The notes beneath the pieces were generated by a model, which worked only from the letters and a program-made list of their open reading frames with translations, was not told the DNA's origin and did not search any database. A stretch of DNA of 34,624 nucleotides, from assembly GCA_046349775.1 (NCBI GenBank), contig JAXMBS010000058.1:1-34624 (forward strand), written 5' to 3'. The DNA is from JAEUIG01 sp046349775 (GTDB taxonomy: Bacteria; Planctomycetota; Planctomycetia; Planctomycetales; Planctomycetaceae). A program made the position numbers and the translations under genes. Numbering within the stretch: position 1 is the first letter of the stretch; the number at the start of each line of letters is the position of its first letter. Shown piece by piece: positions 16,566 through 24,597 of the stretch.

Positions 16566-17504
16566 TCACCACATGCCCGCGCGCGGATTGACCGGCGATT
16601 CACGGTCCAGCTCCTGCAGCAGCTCCTTCGCACGGTCGCTGACGTTCTTCGGCACGACAATCTTGACGACGACGAACTGGTCACCGCGGTCTTTGGTTTT
16701 GGGATCGACGATCCCCTTGCCGCGCATGCGCAGCCTGGCCCCGGACGATGCGCCGGGTGGCACCGTGAGCGACACCGGCCCTTCGTCGAGCGTCGGGACA
16801 TCGACTTTCGCTCCGAGCGTCGCTTCGGTGAGCGATAGCGGCACTTCGACGATCAGGTCGTTGCCGTCCCGCTTGAAATACGGATGCGGAGCGACGTGCA
16901 CGGCGATCAGCAGGTCGCCGCTGGCGCCGCCGCTTGTACCCGGTTCTCCCTGACCGGCCAGTCGAATGACGCGGCCTGCCTGGACGCCGGCCGGAATCTT
17001 GATGGCCAGCCGGTCGGTCTGTCCGTCACGCTGTACGCTGACGTCGTACGTGCCGCCGGTGGCCGCCAGTTGGAACGGGATCGTGATCTCGCTCTGGATG
17101 TCGGACCCGCGCCGCGACCTCGTGCGGCTCCGCTTACCTCCCGCGGCGCCTCCGCCGAAGGCCTGGCCGAAGATGTCCCCCAGGTCGACCTCGCCGCCGA
17201 AGATGTCCCCCAGGTCGATCGGGCCGGAACCTCGGAACCCGCCGCCGCTGAACGGGCTGCCGCCGGGCTGCGGGCCGCCTTTGGCATACTTGTAGGCCTC
17301 GCCGTACTGGTCGTACTGCTGTCGCTTCTCTGCGTCGCCGAGGACTTCGTATGCTTCGGCCGCCTGCTTGAAGCGTTCGGCGGCGGCGGTGTCCCCCGGC
17401 TTCACATCCGGGTGGTTTTCGCGCGCAATCTTCTTGTACGCCTTGCGGATTTGTTCCGCCGTCGCGGTGCGGGAGACGCCCAGTGCCTGATAATAGTCAG
17501 CCAT
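16566..17504 (-). CDS. DnaJ-like co-chaperone (CbpA type, no zinc finger)
   Basis: The 312-residue protein has an N-terminal J domain with the essential HPD at residues 31-33, a Gly/Phe-rich linker (about 70-130), and two C-terminal beta-sandwich substrate-binding domains (LAIKIPAGVQAGRVIRLAGQG, LTVPPGASSGARLRMRGKG). The CxxCxGxG zinc repeats of canonical DnaJ are missing, as in CbpA/DjlA-like proteins. It should stimulate DnaK ATPase activity. The linker contains a duplicated block (DLGDIFGGEV/DLGDIFGQAF). It is the first gene of the unit with the membrane protein, rnpA and yidD. The ATG at 17504 is the family start. Confidence 0.93.
   Translation of the reverse strand: MADYYQALGVSRTATAEQIRKAYKKIARENHPDVKPGDTAAAERFKQAAEAYEVLGDAEKRQQYDQYGEAYKYAKGGPQPGGSPFSGGGFRGSGPIDLGDIFGGEVDLGDIFGQAFGGGAAGGKRSRTRSRRGSDIQSEITIPFQLAATGGTYDVSVQRDGQTDRLAIKIPAGVQAGRVIRLAGQGEPGTSGGASGDLLIAVHVAPHPYFKRDGNDLIVEVPLSLTEATLGAKVDVPTLDEGPVSLTVPPGASSGARLRMRGKGIVDPKTKDRGDQFVVVKIVVPKNVSDRAKELLQELDRESPVNPRAGMW
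17166..17218. repeat. 23-bp direct duplication, 30-bp period, inside the dnaJ-like gene
   Basis: The same 23 bases occur at 17166-17188 and 17196-17218, giving an in-frame doubling of the DLGDIFG linker motif. The identity at DNA level, including silent positions, indicates a recent tandem duplication. Confidence 0.85.
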
Positions 17505-17598
17505 GACGCATTGTGTGTGTGCAGGAAAGTCCGTGCATCATACTCAGGGGGTGGGGGAAAGTTTATGGCGGGCCGGCCGGTCTCGTAGTTTGGTATCT

Positions 17599-17619
17599 GG
17601 TGAGCGGTGAGTGGTGAGC
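17599..17619. repeat. Triple GGTGAGC/T heptamer
   Basis: Three adjacent heptamers, GGTGAGC, GGTGAGT and GGTGAGC, lie in the divergent gap between the dnaJ-like gene and galM. Similar GGTGATTGG/GGTGAATGG units are found at 23346-23380. Confidence 0.6.
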
Positions 17620-17717
17620 AACCGTCAATCGGATGCTTGTTTCGCGAGGGCTGCGATCCCATAATCCGGCCACACACGCCACGCACTTGCTCTTCCCCAC
17701 TCCCCGGAGACCGCGAC

Positions 17718-18845
17718 ATGGTTCCGCGCCGCCACCTGACATCCGCTTTGTGCAGCGCCGCGACGGCGCTGCTCGCAGCTTCGCCGCTGTTTGCCGCCGC
17801 AGAACCGTTCGGAAAGACCGCTGAAGGAACGCCTGTGGAAGCCTATACCCTGACGAACGACAACGGCATGTCGGCCAAGCTGATCACGCGCGGCGCGACG
17901 CTGGTGGAACTGCATGTCCCGGACAAAAACGGAAAAACCGCGGACGTGACCCTCGGCTTTGACGACGTCGCGGGATACGAGTCGGATCGCAATCAGTATT
18001 TCGGCTGCGCGACGGGACGCGTCGCCAACCGGATCGCAGGGGGCAAGTTCAAGCTGGAGGGGGTCGAGTACAAGGTGCCGATCAAGAACGGACCGAACGC
18101 CCTGCACGGCGGCGTCCAGCGGAGCCTCGACAAGGTCATCTGGTCGGCCCACGAATTCCACACCCGCAAAGGCCAGGGGGTGGGCTTCGAATACACGAGT
18201 CCGGACGGCGAGGAGGGCTTCCCGGGCGAGCTGAAGATCACGATCACGTACGTGTTGACGGACGATAACGAGCTGCGGATCGCCTACCGCGCGACAACGA
18301 ACAAGCCGACGCCCGTGAATGTGACGAACCACGCATATTTCAACCTGTCGGGCGCCGGCACGCCGACGGTTCTGGACCATGTGTTGCAAATCTCGGCCGA
18401 CACGTACACGCCGAACGATCCAACGCAGATTCCGACCGGCGAGATCAAATCGGTCGCCGGCACCCCGCTCGATTTCCGCACGCCGCACCGGATCGGCGAG
18501 CGGATCGACGCCGTCAACGGGACTGAAGCACTGGGCTACGATCATAACTTCGTGGTGAACGGGAAATTCGGCGGCGAACCGCGGCCGTGCGCGATCGTGA
18601 AGGATCCCGCATCCGGGCGCGTGATGACGGTGACTACGAATTCGCCGGCGGTGCAGCTCTATACCGGCAATCACCTGTTCGACCAGGCGGGCAAGAATGG
18701 GAAAACGTATCCCAAGCAGAGCGCATTGTGTCTGGAAACGCAGCACTATCCTGATTCGGTCAACCACGACAATTTCCCGACGACGATCCTGCAGCCGGGT
18801 CAGACGTATTCGTATGTCACGGTGTACGCATTCTCGAACGAGTAA
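17718..18845 (+). CDS. galM: Exported aldose 1-epimerase (mutarotase)
   Basis: The 375-residue protein interconverts the alpha and beta anomers of hexoses. Conserved elements are FGCATGRVANRIAGGKF, NALHGG, the catalytic acid His205 in NHAYFNL, GYDHNF, and the catalytic base Glu340 in LCLETQHYPDS. Unlike cytosolic GalM it has a leader (HLTSALCSAATALLAASPLFAAA), so it probably works in the periplasm on sugars released there. I chose the ATG at 17718 because it begins this leader and has GGAGA eight bases upstream; a longer in-frame start at 17607 would give no signal peptide. It is divergent from the dnaJ-like gene. Confidence 0.93.
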   Translation: MVPRRHLTSALCSAATALLAASPLFAAAEPFGKTAEGTPVEAYTLTNDNGMSAKLITRGATLVELHVPDKNGKTADVTLGFDDVAGYESDRNQYFGCATGRVANRIAGGKFKLEGVEYKVPIKNGPNALHGGVQRSLDKVIWSAHEFHTRKGQGVGFEYTSPDGEEGFPGELKITITYVLTDDNELRIAYRATTNKPTPVNVTNHAYFNLSGAGTPTVLDHVLQISADTYTPNDPTQIPTGEIKSVAGTPLDFRTPHRIGERIDAVNGTEALGYDHNFVVNGKFGGEPRPCAIVKDPASGRVMTVTTNSPAVQLYTGNHLFDQAGKNGKTYPKQSALCLETQHYPDSVNHDNFPTTILQPGQTYSYVTVYAFSNE

Positions 18846-18863
18846 CGGCTTGATGATGGGCGA

Positions 18864-19017
18864 AGGCAGGGACGCAGATGGCACAGATTCCAGAGATTTG
18901 CGCAGATTTGAAGAAGTGCGATATTGGATAGGTGAGGCGAGTGGCGACGACCAGTGGACGACGTATTCTTATCTGCGCTGATCTCGTAAATCTGAGTGAT
19001 CTGCGTCCCTTCCTGCC
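18864..19017. repeat. Intergenic inverted repeat, ACGCAGAT family, copy 2
   Basis: The left arm (about 18866-18912) has GGGACGCAGAT, CAGATTCCAGAGATT and CGCAGATTT. The right arm (about 18973-19015) has the reverse: ATCTGCGCTGATCTCG, AAATCTGAG, GATCTGCGTCCC. The inner sequence is unrelated to copy 1 at 3192-3331. It fills the gap and ends ten bases before the rluB start. Confidence 0.85.
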
Positions 19018-19026
19018 CGCGAAAAG

Positions 19027-19887
19027 ATGACAGAGCCTGCTTCCGAACCACAGCCGCATTCGATCCGCCTGCAGCGTTATCTCGCTGCGTGCGGGCTGGG
19101 GTCGCGGCGCGCGTGCGAGGAATTCATCCGCGCCGGACGAGTCTCGATCGACGGCAAGACGGTCAGCGAACTCGGGACCAAGGTCGATCCACAGACGCAG
19201 TCGGTGGCGCTCGACGCCGAGCCATTGCGGATGGAGCGCAAGAAGTATTACGTCCTCAACAAGCCGACGGGCGTCCTGTCGACGAACCGCGACCCCCAGG
19301 GGCGCACGCGGGTGATCGACCTGTTCGATAGCGATGAGCCGCGGCTGTTCACGGTCGGCCGGCTGGACGAAGACAGCGAAGGGCTGCTGATCGTCACCAA
19401 CGACGGCGACCTGGCGCAGAAGCTGGCGCATCCGAAGTTCCGCGTCCTGCGAACCTATCAGTTGCTGGTTGCCGGCATACCCACGGGGGACACGCTGGGG
19501 CAGCTCAAGCGCGGGCTGCACTTTGCAGAGGGGAAGTTCCGCGTACAGGAGGCGTACATCGTCAAGGTGCGCGGCAAGAGCGCGCTCGTCGAGGTCGTGC
19601 TGGCGGAAGGACACAACCGCGAACTGCGGCGGCTGTTCGCCCGCGTCGGCCACAAGGTCATGAAACTGAAGCGGATCGCGTTCGGTCCGGTGAAGCTCGG
19701 CAGCCTGCCGCGCGGGCAGCACCGCGAGCTGCGCCGCGACGAACTGGCCGCGCTGCTGGGTGTCGTCAATCGGGAAGGTGCGCCGGGAAAGCCGGGGCAC
19801 AAAGCGGTCCGCGCCGGGACAGCGGGCAAGAGTCGTTTCGGTCGCGCACGCTCCGGCGATTCGCAGCGTTCGCGTTCCCGGCGATGA
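19027..19887 (+). CDS. rluB: 23S rRNA pseudouridine synthase, RluB/RsuA type
   Basis: The 286-residue protein has an N-terminal S4 RNA-binding domain (IRLQRYLAACGLGSRRACEEFI, about 13-60) and a pseudouridine synthase domain. The catalytic Asp114 is in GRLDEDSEGLL, with NKPTGVLST upstream and EGHNRELRRL, typical of RluB/RsuA enzymes, downstream. RluB modifies U2605 of 23S rRNA; RluE and RsuA relatives differ mainly in target. A basic, Arg/Ser-rich tail after residue 250 probably adds RNA affinity. The ATG comes ten bases after a repeat, with GAAAAG as the only ribosome-like site. Downstream is a 109-bp gap before the PLP enzyme. Confidence 0.9.
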   Translation: MTEPASEPQPHSIRLQRYLAACGLGSRRACEEFIRAGRVSIDGKTVSELGTKVDPQTQSVALDAEPLRMERKKYYVLNKPTGVLSTNRDPQGRTRVIDLFDSDEPRLFTVGRLDEDSEGLLIVTNDGDLAQKLAHPKFRVLRTYQLLVAGIPTGDTLGQLKRGLHFAEGKFRVQEAYIVKVRGKSALVEVVLAEGHNRELRRLFARVGHKVMKLKRIAFGPVKLGSLPRGQHRELRRDELAALLGVVNREGAPGKPGHKAVRAGTAGKSRFGRARSGDSQRSRSRR

Positions 19888-19996
19888 TCCCGTGGGGCCG
19901 ATCCGCGGCCGTGCGACAGGGATGAGAGACTCACCCCGTCGCGTGGCGCGGCCTCCTGCCGTAATGAATCAGTGATCCAACCTCGACCGCACTTCC

Positions 19997-21072
19997 ATGA
20001 GCCTCTGGCGCTTCGCCGACCTGATCGCTTCCGTTCCGGTCGAGCATCGCGTCTCGCTGGGAGAGGGAAACACGCCGCTGGTGCGGTCGCGGCGGATCGG
20101 ACCGGCGGCCGGATTGCAGAACCTGTATTTCAAGGTTGAGACCGGCAACCCGGCCGGCTCTTACAAGGACCGCTTCGCGTGCGTCGCAGTTTCCGAACTG
20201 CGCGCGCGGGGCAAGAAACGCGTCATTGCGACATCCAGCGGCAATGCCGGGGCGGCGCTGGCCGCCTACTCGGCCGCGGCCGGGATCGAGTGCCGGATCG
20301 CCGTGGCGGAGGCCGCGCCGGAGAGCAAGCTGCGGCAGATGCTGGCATACGGCGCGCAGATCTTCCGGATTCGCGGTTTCGGGCTGGATCCCGATCTCTC
20401 GGAGCGGGCGTTTGACCACTTGCGGCGGATCGCGAGCCGGCCCGATTCGGCCCTGCACATCAGCGCGTACACGTTCAGCCCGGCCGGCATGTCCGGCGTG
20501 CAGACGATCGGTTATGAACTGGCTGAGCAGGCGCCGCAACTAGATCACGTCTTCGCTCCGGCCGGCAGCGGCGGTCTGTGCATCGCGCTGGCCCGTGCCT
20601 ATTCGCAACTGGTCGAGCGCGGCGCGCTGACGAGAGGTCCCGCCGTCGAAGTGGTCCAGCCGGTCGGCAACGATACGATCGCCACTCCGCTGGCGCGGGG
20701 GAGGAGCGCGCACGGAATGTCGTCGCCACCACGAAGATCAGCGGACTGCAGGTGCCGAACGTGATCGACGGACAGATGGCGCTGTCCGAGTGCCGTGCGA
20801 CGGGCGGCACCGGACATGCCGTTTCCGACGAGCTCATCTGGGACACGCAACTGCGTCTCGCTCGCGAGGAGGGCATTTTCACCGAGCCGGCCGGCGCGGC
20901 CGCACTCGCGGGCGTTCTGGACGCCGCGCATCGCGGCGGCCTCCGCTCGGACGCCCACATCGCCTGTGTCGTCACCGGCACCGGGTTCAAGGACGAAGCG
21001 TCTGTGACGCGAATGCTGGGCAATGCGACAGCACCGATGCTCGACCTCCGCGATCTGGAGCAGATGGACTGA
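19997..21072 (+). pseudogene. Threonine-synthase-like PLP enzyme, single frameshift
   Basis: Frame 1 (from the ATG at 19997) holds a fold-type II PLP enzyme: LGEGNTPLVR, Lys57 in NPAGSYKDRF as the Schiff-base lysine, SSGNAGAALAAY as the phosphate-binding loop, and APAGSGGLCIALA. Frame 2 continues with GEERARNVVATTKISG, the TGGTGHAVSDELIWDT segment, and ends EQMD at 21072. A single missing G in the GGGGG run near 20698-20702 links them exactly. The family includes threonine synthase and threonine/serine dehydratase; the specific reaction cannot be fixed. The rest is well conserved, so the break may be recent or an assembly error. Confidence 0.85.
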
Positions 21073-21080
21073 AATACGAG

Positions 21081-21111
21081 GAAATTCGAAAACCGAATGT
21101 CAAAATCCGAA
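21081..21111 (-). repeat. TTTCGGATTT element (inverted copy) overlapping a start codon
   Basis: On the minus strand this is TTCGGATTTTGACATTCGG followed by TTTTCGAATTTC, closely matching 22571-22604 and 4241-4270. The ATG assigned to the enolase-superfamily gene (21097-21099) is inside the element. Confidence 0.75.
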
Positions 21112-22406
21112 GTCACTCGCGCCTCCAGTCCCACGCAAGAGCACGCCTATGTGCGCGGGCCGCGGATCACCGCGCTGGAGACGATCATCCCGGACGACAT
21201 CATGTCCGGACTGCTGCTGCTGCGCGTGCACACCGATGCCGGCGCCGTCGGCGGCGACTCGGTCATTGGGCATGGCGAGACTTACTACCTGCCGGAAGCG
21301 GCCGCCGCAGTGATCCATGACTGGATGGCCCCGCGGCTCCTCGGCGCCGACGCATGTGCCATCGAAAGTCATTGGCGGTTCCTCTACGAACGCTGCACCG
21401 CCTTCGGCGGTTACGGCGCCGAGCTGCGGGCGCTGTCCGCCATCGATCTCGCGCTGTGGGACATTCTCGGCCAGATCACGCAGCAGCCGGTCTGGAGACT
21501 GCTCGGCGGACCGGTCCGCGATCGCATTCCGGTCTACAACAGCAGCGGCGGTCCGCGTTACGGACGCGACCCCGGCCATCTCCCGCAATCGTCAAGCACC
21601 GTGCGTCGCCAAAGCTGGCCGGGACACGGCGATCCCGGCGGCCCCGGTCCGCTGGAGGACAACTGGCGCAGCCAGAACGAACCCGGCGACCTGGCCGAAG
21701 AACTGCTGGCAGCCGGCTACACGGCGATGAAGCTCTGGTCGTTCGACGGCATCTACCAGCGCACCGGCGGACATCGGATCAGTGCGGCCGACCTCGAGGC
21801 GGGCGTCGCGCCGTTCCGCGCCATCCGCGACCGCGTCGGCCGCCGGATGGACGTCATGCTCGACGGCCACGGCTTCTTCACGCTGCCGGCCGCTGTCGAT
21901 CGCACAAGCCATGCGCGATGTGCAGCCGCTCTGGATGGAAGACGTCATCCGCCCGGACAACCCGGAGACGATCGCGGCCTTCCGCGACCAGGCTGGAGTC
22001 CCCATCGCCGTCAGCGAAATGCTCGTCACGCGTGACGCTTACCGCGCGGTTCTCGACCGTCGCGCGGCCGACTACGTCATGATCGATCCCACCTGGGTCG
22101 GCGGCGTCAGCGAGACGCGCCGCATCGCGGAACGCGCAGCTCTACAACGTCCCGGTCCTGATGCACGACTGCACCGGCCCGTTCACCCTCTATGCCGGCC
22201 TGAACGTGGCCGCGGCGACGCCGATCGTTTGCTACCAGGAGACCGTCCGCGCGCACATCGCCACGATCTATCCGCTGCTGATCGACGCGCCGCCGACGGT
22301 GTCGGCCGGTCACATCGATCTGCCGACGCGTCCGGGCCTCGGCGTCCGGCTGCTGCCGGACCTGTTCGCGGATTCGACCTCTTCCCGCCGCATCAGCCGT
22401 GTATAG
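21097..22406 (+). pseudogene. Mandelate racemase/enolase-superfamily enzyme, two frameshifts
   Basis: Read across three frames this is a full mandelate racemase/muconate lactonizing-type enzyme. Frame 1 has the capping domain and LSAIDLALWDILGQITQQPVW, then KLWSFDG and the metal-site DGHGFFTLP. Frame 2 (after about 21903) continues AQAMRDVQPLWMEDVIRPDN, SEMLVTRD and DYVMIDPTWVGG. Frame 3 (after about 22133) has LYNVPVLMHDCTGPFTLYAG and LPTRPGLGVRL before the stop at 22406. Each break fits one extra base (or two lost). Substrates of this superfamily are sugar acids or related carboxylates. The ATG lies inside a repeat; a GTG at 21151 (AAGAG upstream) is a realistic alternative start, just before RGPRITALETI. 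Confidence 0.85.
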
Positions 22407-22420
22407 CGGAAAGAAAAGTT

Positions 22421-22557
22421 GAACCGCTAATAAGCGCTGATACGCGCTAATGAAGTTGGAGGGTCGCAAGGGCACCGCAATCCGCTGAAGCTTCCGACGC
22501 CGCAGATTCCCCTCTGCACAACTTTTTATCAGCGCTCATCAGCGCTTATTAGCGGTT
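22421..22557. repeat. Long intergenic inverted repeat, GCTAATAAGCGCTGAT family
   Basis: The left arm 22421-22455 (GAACCGCTAATAAGCGCTGA then ACGCGCTAATGAAG) and the right arm 22521-22557 (its near-perfect reverse complement, CAGCGCTTATTAGCGGTTC at the outer end) flank about 65 bp. Outer bases match perfectly over about 20 bp. Each arm consists of 10-11 bp GCGCTnAT units. It lies between the convergent enolase-superfamily and sulfotransferase genes and may also end transcription on both sides. Confidence 0.9.
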
Positions 22558-22570
22558 CCCTTCCGTCCTG

Positions 22571-22604
22571 TTTTTCGGATTTCGACATTCGGATTTCGAA
22601 TTTT
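22571..22604. repeat. TTTCGGATTTCGACATT element
   Basis: This copy reads TTTTTCGGATTTCGACATTC then GGATTTCGAATTTT. It matches 4241-4270 at nearly all positions and is the inverse of 21081-21111. It ends six bases before the stop of the sulfotransferase gene. Confidence 0.8.
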
Positions 22605-22609
22605 CCCCA

Positions 22610-23329
22610 CTACGCTGCTGCCCGTTCGGCCTGTTGTGCCGTTTCCAGTTGATAGCCCAATAGCTCGATCTCCGGCCGGAAGTAGTCTGCGATCGTCTGC
22701 TGTTGCGCCGGGCTGAGGAGTTCACTGTAATGCCGGCGGTCCTTTCGCGACGTTCCTTTCGCCCGCGGCAGCCAGCCGTCGAACGCGATCCCCACTTTCT
22801 GCAAGACCGACGTCAGATCGGGCACCAGTTGCTCGAACCGGACGATGGCATCGACGGCGACCTGGCCGTCCAATGAATATCGCGGGTAGTTGAAGTGCTT
22901 GAACTTGCCGCGGTACTTGCGGAAGTAGGCGTCGAGCGTCTGCGGTCCGCCGCGGCTCCCGCGCCAGTAGAAGTCGCTGACCGTCTTGTCCCACGGATTC
23001 CGTTCAACGGTGAACTTGAAGTAGCTGTTCCAGATGTCGGCGCCGATCCGGTCTCGGACCTCGCTCGCCGTAATGTGATTCCAGTACAGCTGCTTCTCCT
23101 CGCGCTGCACCAGCAGGCGATAGTAGTCGGACAGCGAGTAGCCGCCGCGCGGCGCCAGATAGTTCCGCGGCGTGACTCCCAGTTCCAGACGGGTCGGTTC
23201 GTCGGCCGGAGAAATCGGCGTGACCACATCCTCCTCGCCGCAGTAGCGTGAGAGCGCGATCTCGACGCTCGTTCCGCCGGTCTTCACCGTCTTCAGAAAA
23301 ATGAACTTGTGGCGGTGGGAGATGATCAT
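22610..23329 (-). CDS. Sulfotransferase family protein
   Basis: The 239-residue protein would transfer sulfate from PAPS to a carbohydrate or other acceptor. The 5'-phosphosulfate-binding loop is KTVKTGGTSVE (13-23), which follows the HKFIFLK strand, and the 3'-phosphate-binding motif is ERNPWDKTVSDFYW (109-122). This is the Sulfotransfer_2-like layout seen in bacterial surface-glycan sulfotransferases. I chose ATG 23329 because it starts the conserved core; a GTG at 23434 overlaps the upstream stop by GTGA, which would suggest coupling, but its extra 35 residues are translated repeat sequence. It follows GT4 and ELM1-like genes, suggesting sulfation of the glycan they make. Confidence 0.87.
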   Translation of the reverse strand: MIISHRHKFIFLKTVKTGGTSVEIALSRYCGEEDVVTPISPADEPTRLELGVTPRNYLAPRGGYSLSDYYRLLVQREEKQLYWNHITASEVRDRIGADIWNSYFKFTVERNPWDKTVSDFYWRGSRGGPQTLDAYFRKYRGKFKHFNYPRYSLDGQVAVDAIVRFEQLVPDLTSVLQKVGIAFDGWLPRAKGTSRKDRRHYSELLSPAQQQTIADYFRPEIELLGYQLETAQQAERAAA

Positions 23330-23333
23330 GGGG

Positions 23334-23428
23334 AGGGGTGTCTGTTCGCCTGGTGATTGGTGGCTGATGGCCTGGTGAATGGCGAGTGAAACGCGGACTG
23401 GAGTCTTCAATTCGGAAATCGAAAATCC
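23334..23428. repeat. Short-unit repeats between sulfotransferase and ELM1-like genes
   Basis: Units GGTGATTGGTGG, CTGATGGCCTGGTGAATGG and GAGTGAAAC run from 23346 to 23392, followed by a degraded TTCGGAAATCGAAAATCC element at 23411-23428. The second matches the TTTCGGATTT family in part. If the GTG start were used, this stretch would be translated. Confidence 0.6.
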
Positions 23429-23430
23429 TT

Positions 23431-24471
23431 TCACGCTGCCCAGTCCAGCGTCGACAGGTACTCATTCACCTCCTCGCGGACTCGCTTCATGATCGGCTCT
23501 GCGGGGCCGCGATGATTCGCGACGAAATCTGCAAACGACTCGCGTCCGAGTTCGTCGAGCGTCATCCGCTTGATGTACCCGGCCGTCTCGAACCGGTGAA
23601 TCAGCGCCCAGGATCGGTCGTTCGTCTTCGCAATCGGCGGCCGCACGCTCAACACCGGATTGCCGGAAGCGACCGATTCCGTGAGCATCTTGCCGCTGTC
23701 TTCCAGGCAGACGACGACGTCCGCCAGGCCCAGGAACGCGTTGTACACCACGCGCGAATCGCGGTTGTAGATCAGGATGTCATCTGCGCAGGCCCGGATT
23801 TCCGGACTGAGGAAGATGTCCTCCGCGACCGGTGGCGTCCGTCGCGACGTCGTGATCAACCAGCGGATTCCGTGCTGCGCCGCGAGCCGGCAGGCGGTGT
23901 CGCGCAGTTGCGTCCAGTCGGCCGGCGTGTAGTAGTACCCGCCGCCGTCGCCGCCGATGACTAGAGTCCACCGCGGCGCCGGCTTCAGGCCTGTCTGGGC
24001 GAGGTACTCCTCCCCGGCTTCCTGCGCGACGTCCGGGTCGATCTCGGTCGCCGGGACGCTGCGAATGTGTTTGCCATCTTCCTGGTAATCAAAATTTGAG
24101 GCCACGATCCGCGTGAAGTACCGTTTCTCGATCCCGCGTATCTGGCCGATAAAGATGCACGGGCACCCGTAGTGTGCACCCAGCCACGCGCTCATGAAGC
24201 TGGTCTTGCCCCCTGACGAGATCACCATGTCCGGGGCGTCCGGCAACTCTTCCGGAATCCGGTAAAACAGGTTCAGCCACCGCGCGTCCGGCACCTGCGA
24301 CGCGTGGTTCAGGATGTACCGCATGACCCGGCGGTAACCGCCAAACCGCAGCTTCACCTTCAGCCACTGGACGTCTGCATCAAACCGTTTGCGCACCATC
24401 TGCGCGACGGCATTGGTCTTCTTGTAGTGGCCGGGAAGCCCATCGCTGACGACAAGGATACGTCTTTTCAT
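23431..24471 (-). CDS. ELM1/GtrOC1 family protein (putative nucleotide-sugar or glycan enzyme)
   Basis: The 346-residue protein matches the ELM1 (formerly DUF1022) family: RRILVVSDGLPGHYKKTNAVA at the N-terminus, MVISSGGKTSFMSAW, WTLVIGGDGGGYYYTP in the centre, and CLEDSGKMLTESVASGNPVLSVRPP near the C-terminus. The fold is GT-B-like; bacterial members are found in polysaccharide clusters, and the plant homolog ELM1 acts in mitochondrial fission. No catalytic activity has been settled. The ATG at 24471 is preferred over a TTG at 24480. It lies downstream of the GT4 gene and directly upstream of the sulfotransferase, which supports a role in glycan synthesis. Confidence 0.85.
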   Translation of the reverse strand: MKRRILVVSDGLPGHYKKTNAVAQMVRKRFDADVQWLKVKLRFGGYRRVMRYILNHASQVPDARWLNLFYRIPEELPDAPDMVISSGGKTSFMSAWLGAHYGCPCIFIGQIRGIEKRYFTRIVASNFDYQEDGKHIRSVPATEIDPDVAQEAGEEYLAQTGLKPAPRWTLVIGGDGGGYYYTPADWTQLRDTACRLAAQHGIRWLITTSRRTPPVAEDIFLSPEIRACADDILIYNRDSRVVYNAFLGLADVVVCLEDSGKMLTESVASGNPVLSVRPPIAKTNDRSWALIHRFETAGYIKRMTLDELGRESFADFVANHRGPAEPIMKRVREEVNEYLSTLDWAA

Positions 24472-24502
24472 GGCATTCAACTTTCAGCGGTCCGTAGTCA
24501 GC

Positions 24503-24597
24503 GGGTTTATGGTTGATCGATAAGAACTCGACACCGCCATCGGTTCGGTGCTCGCGACAATCCTCGATAAACCATCAACGATAAACCATTAACCTCA
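24503..24597. repeat. Intergenic inverted repeat, GGTTTATCGATGG family
   Basis: The left arm (about 24504-24522) reads GGGTTTATGGTTGATCGAT. The right arm (about 24566-24596) reads CGATAAACCATCAACG and ATAAACCATTAACC, the inverse with an extra unit. It fills the gap between the GT4 and ELM1-like genes of one operon, so a terminator function would be disruptive unless partial. Confidence 0.75.

Noticed and set aside
17625..18884. 419-codon minus-strand open frame
   Set aside because: It is antisense to galM, which has all catalytic residues; no recognisable domain.
18864..19017. Repeated ATCTGCGT units considered as a CRISPR array
   Set aside because: Units are 8-11 bp, degenerate and in inverted arms, with no regular spacers and no cas genes.
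21354..22082. 242-codon plus-strand open frame
   Set aside because: It is an out-of-frame reading of the enolase-superfamily gene, very rich in Arg; the real motifs are in the neighbouring frames.
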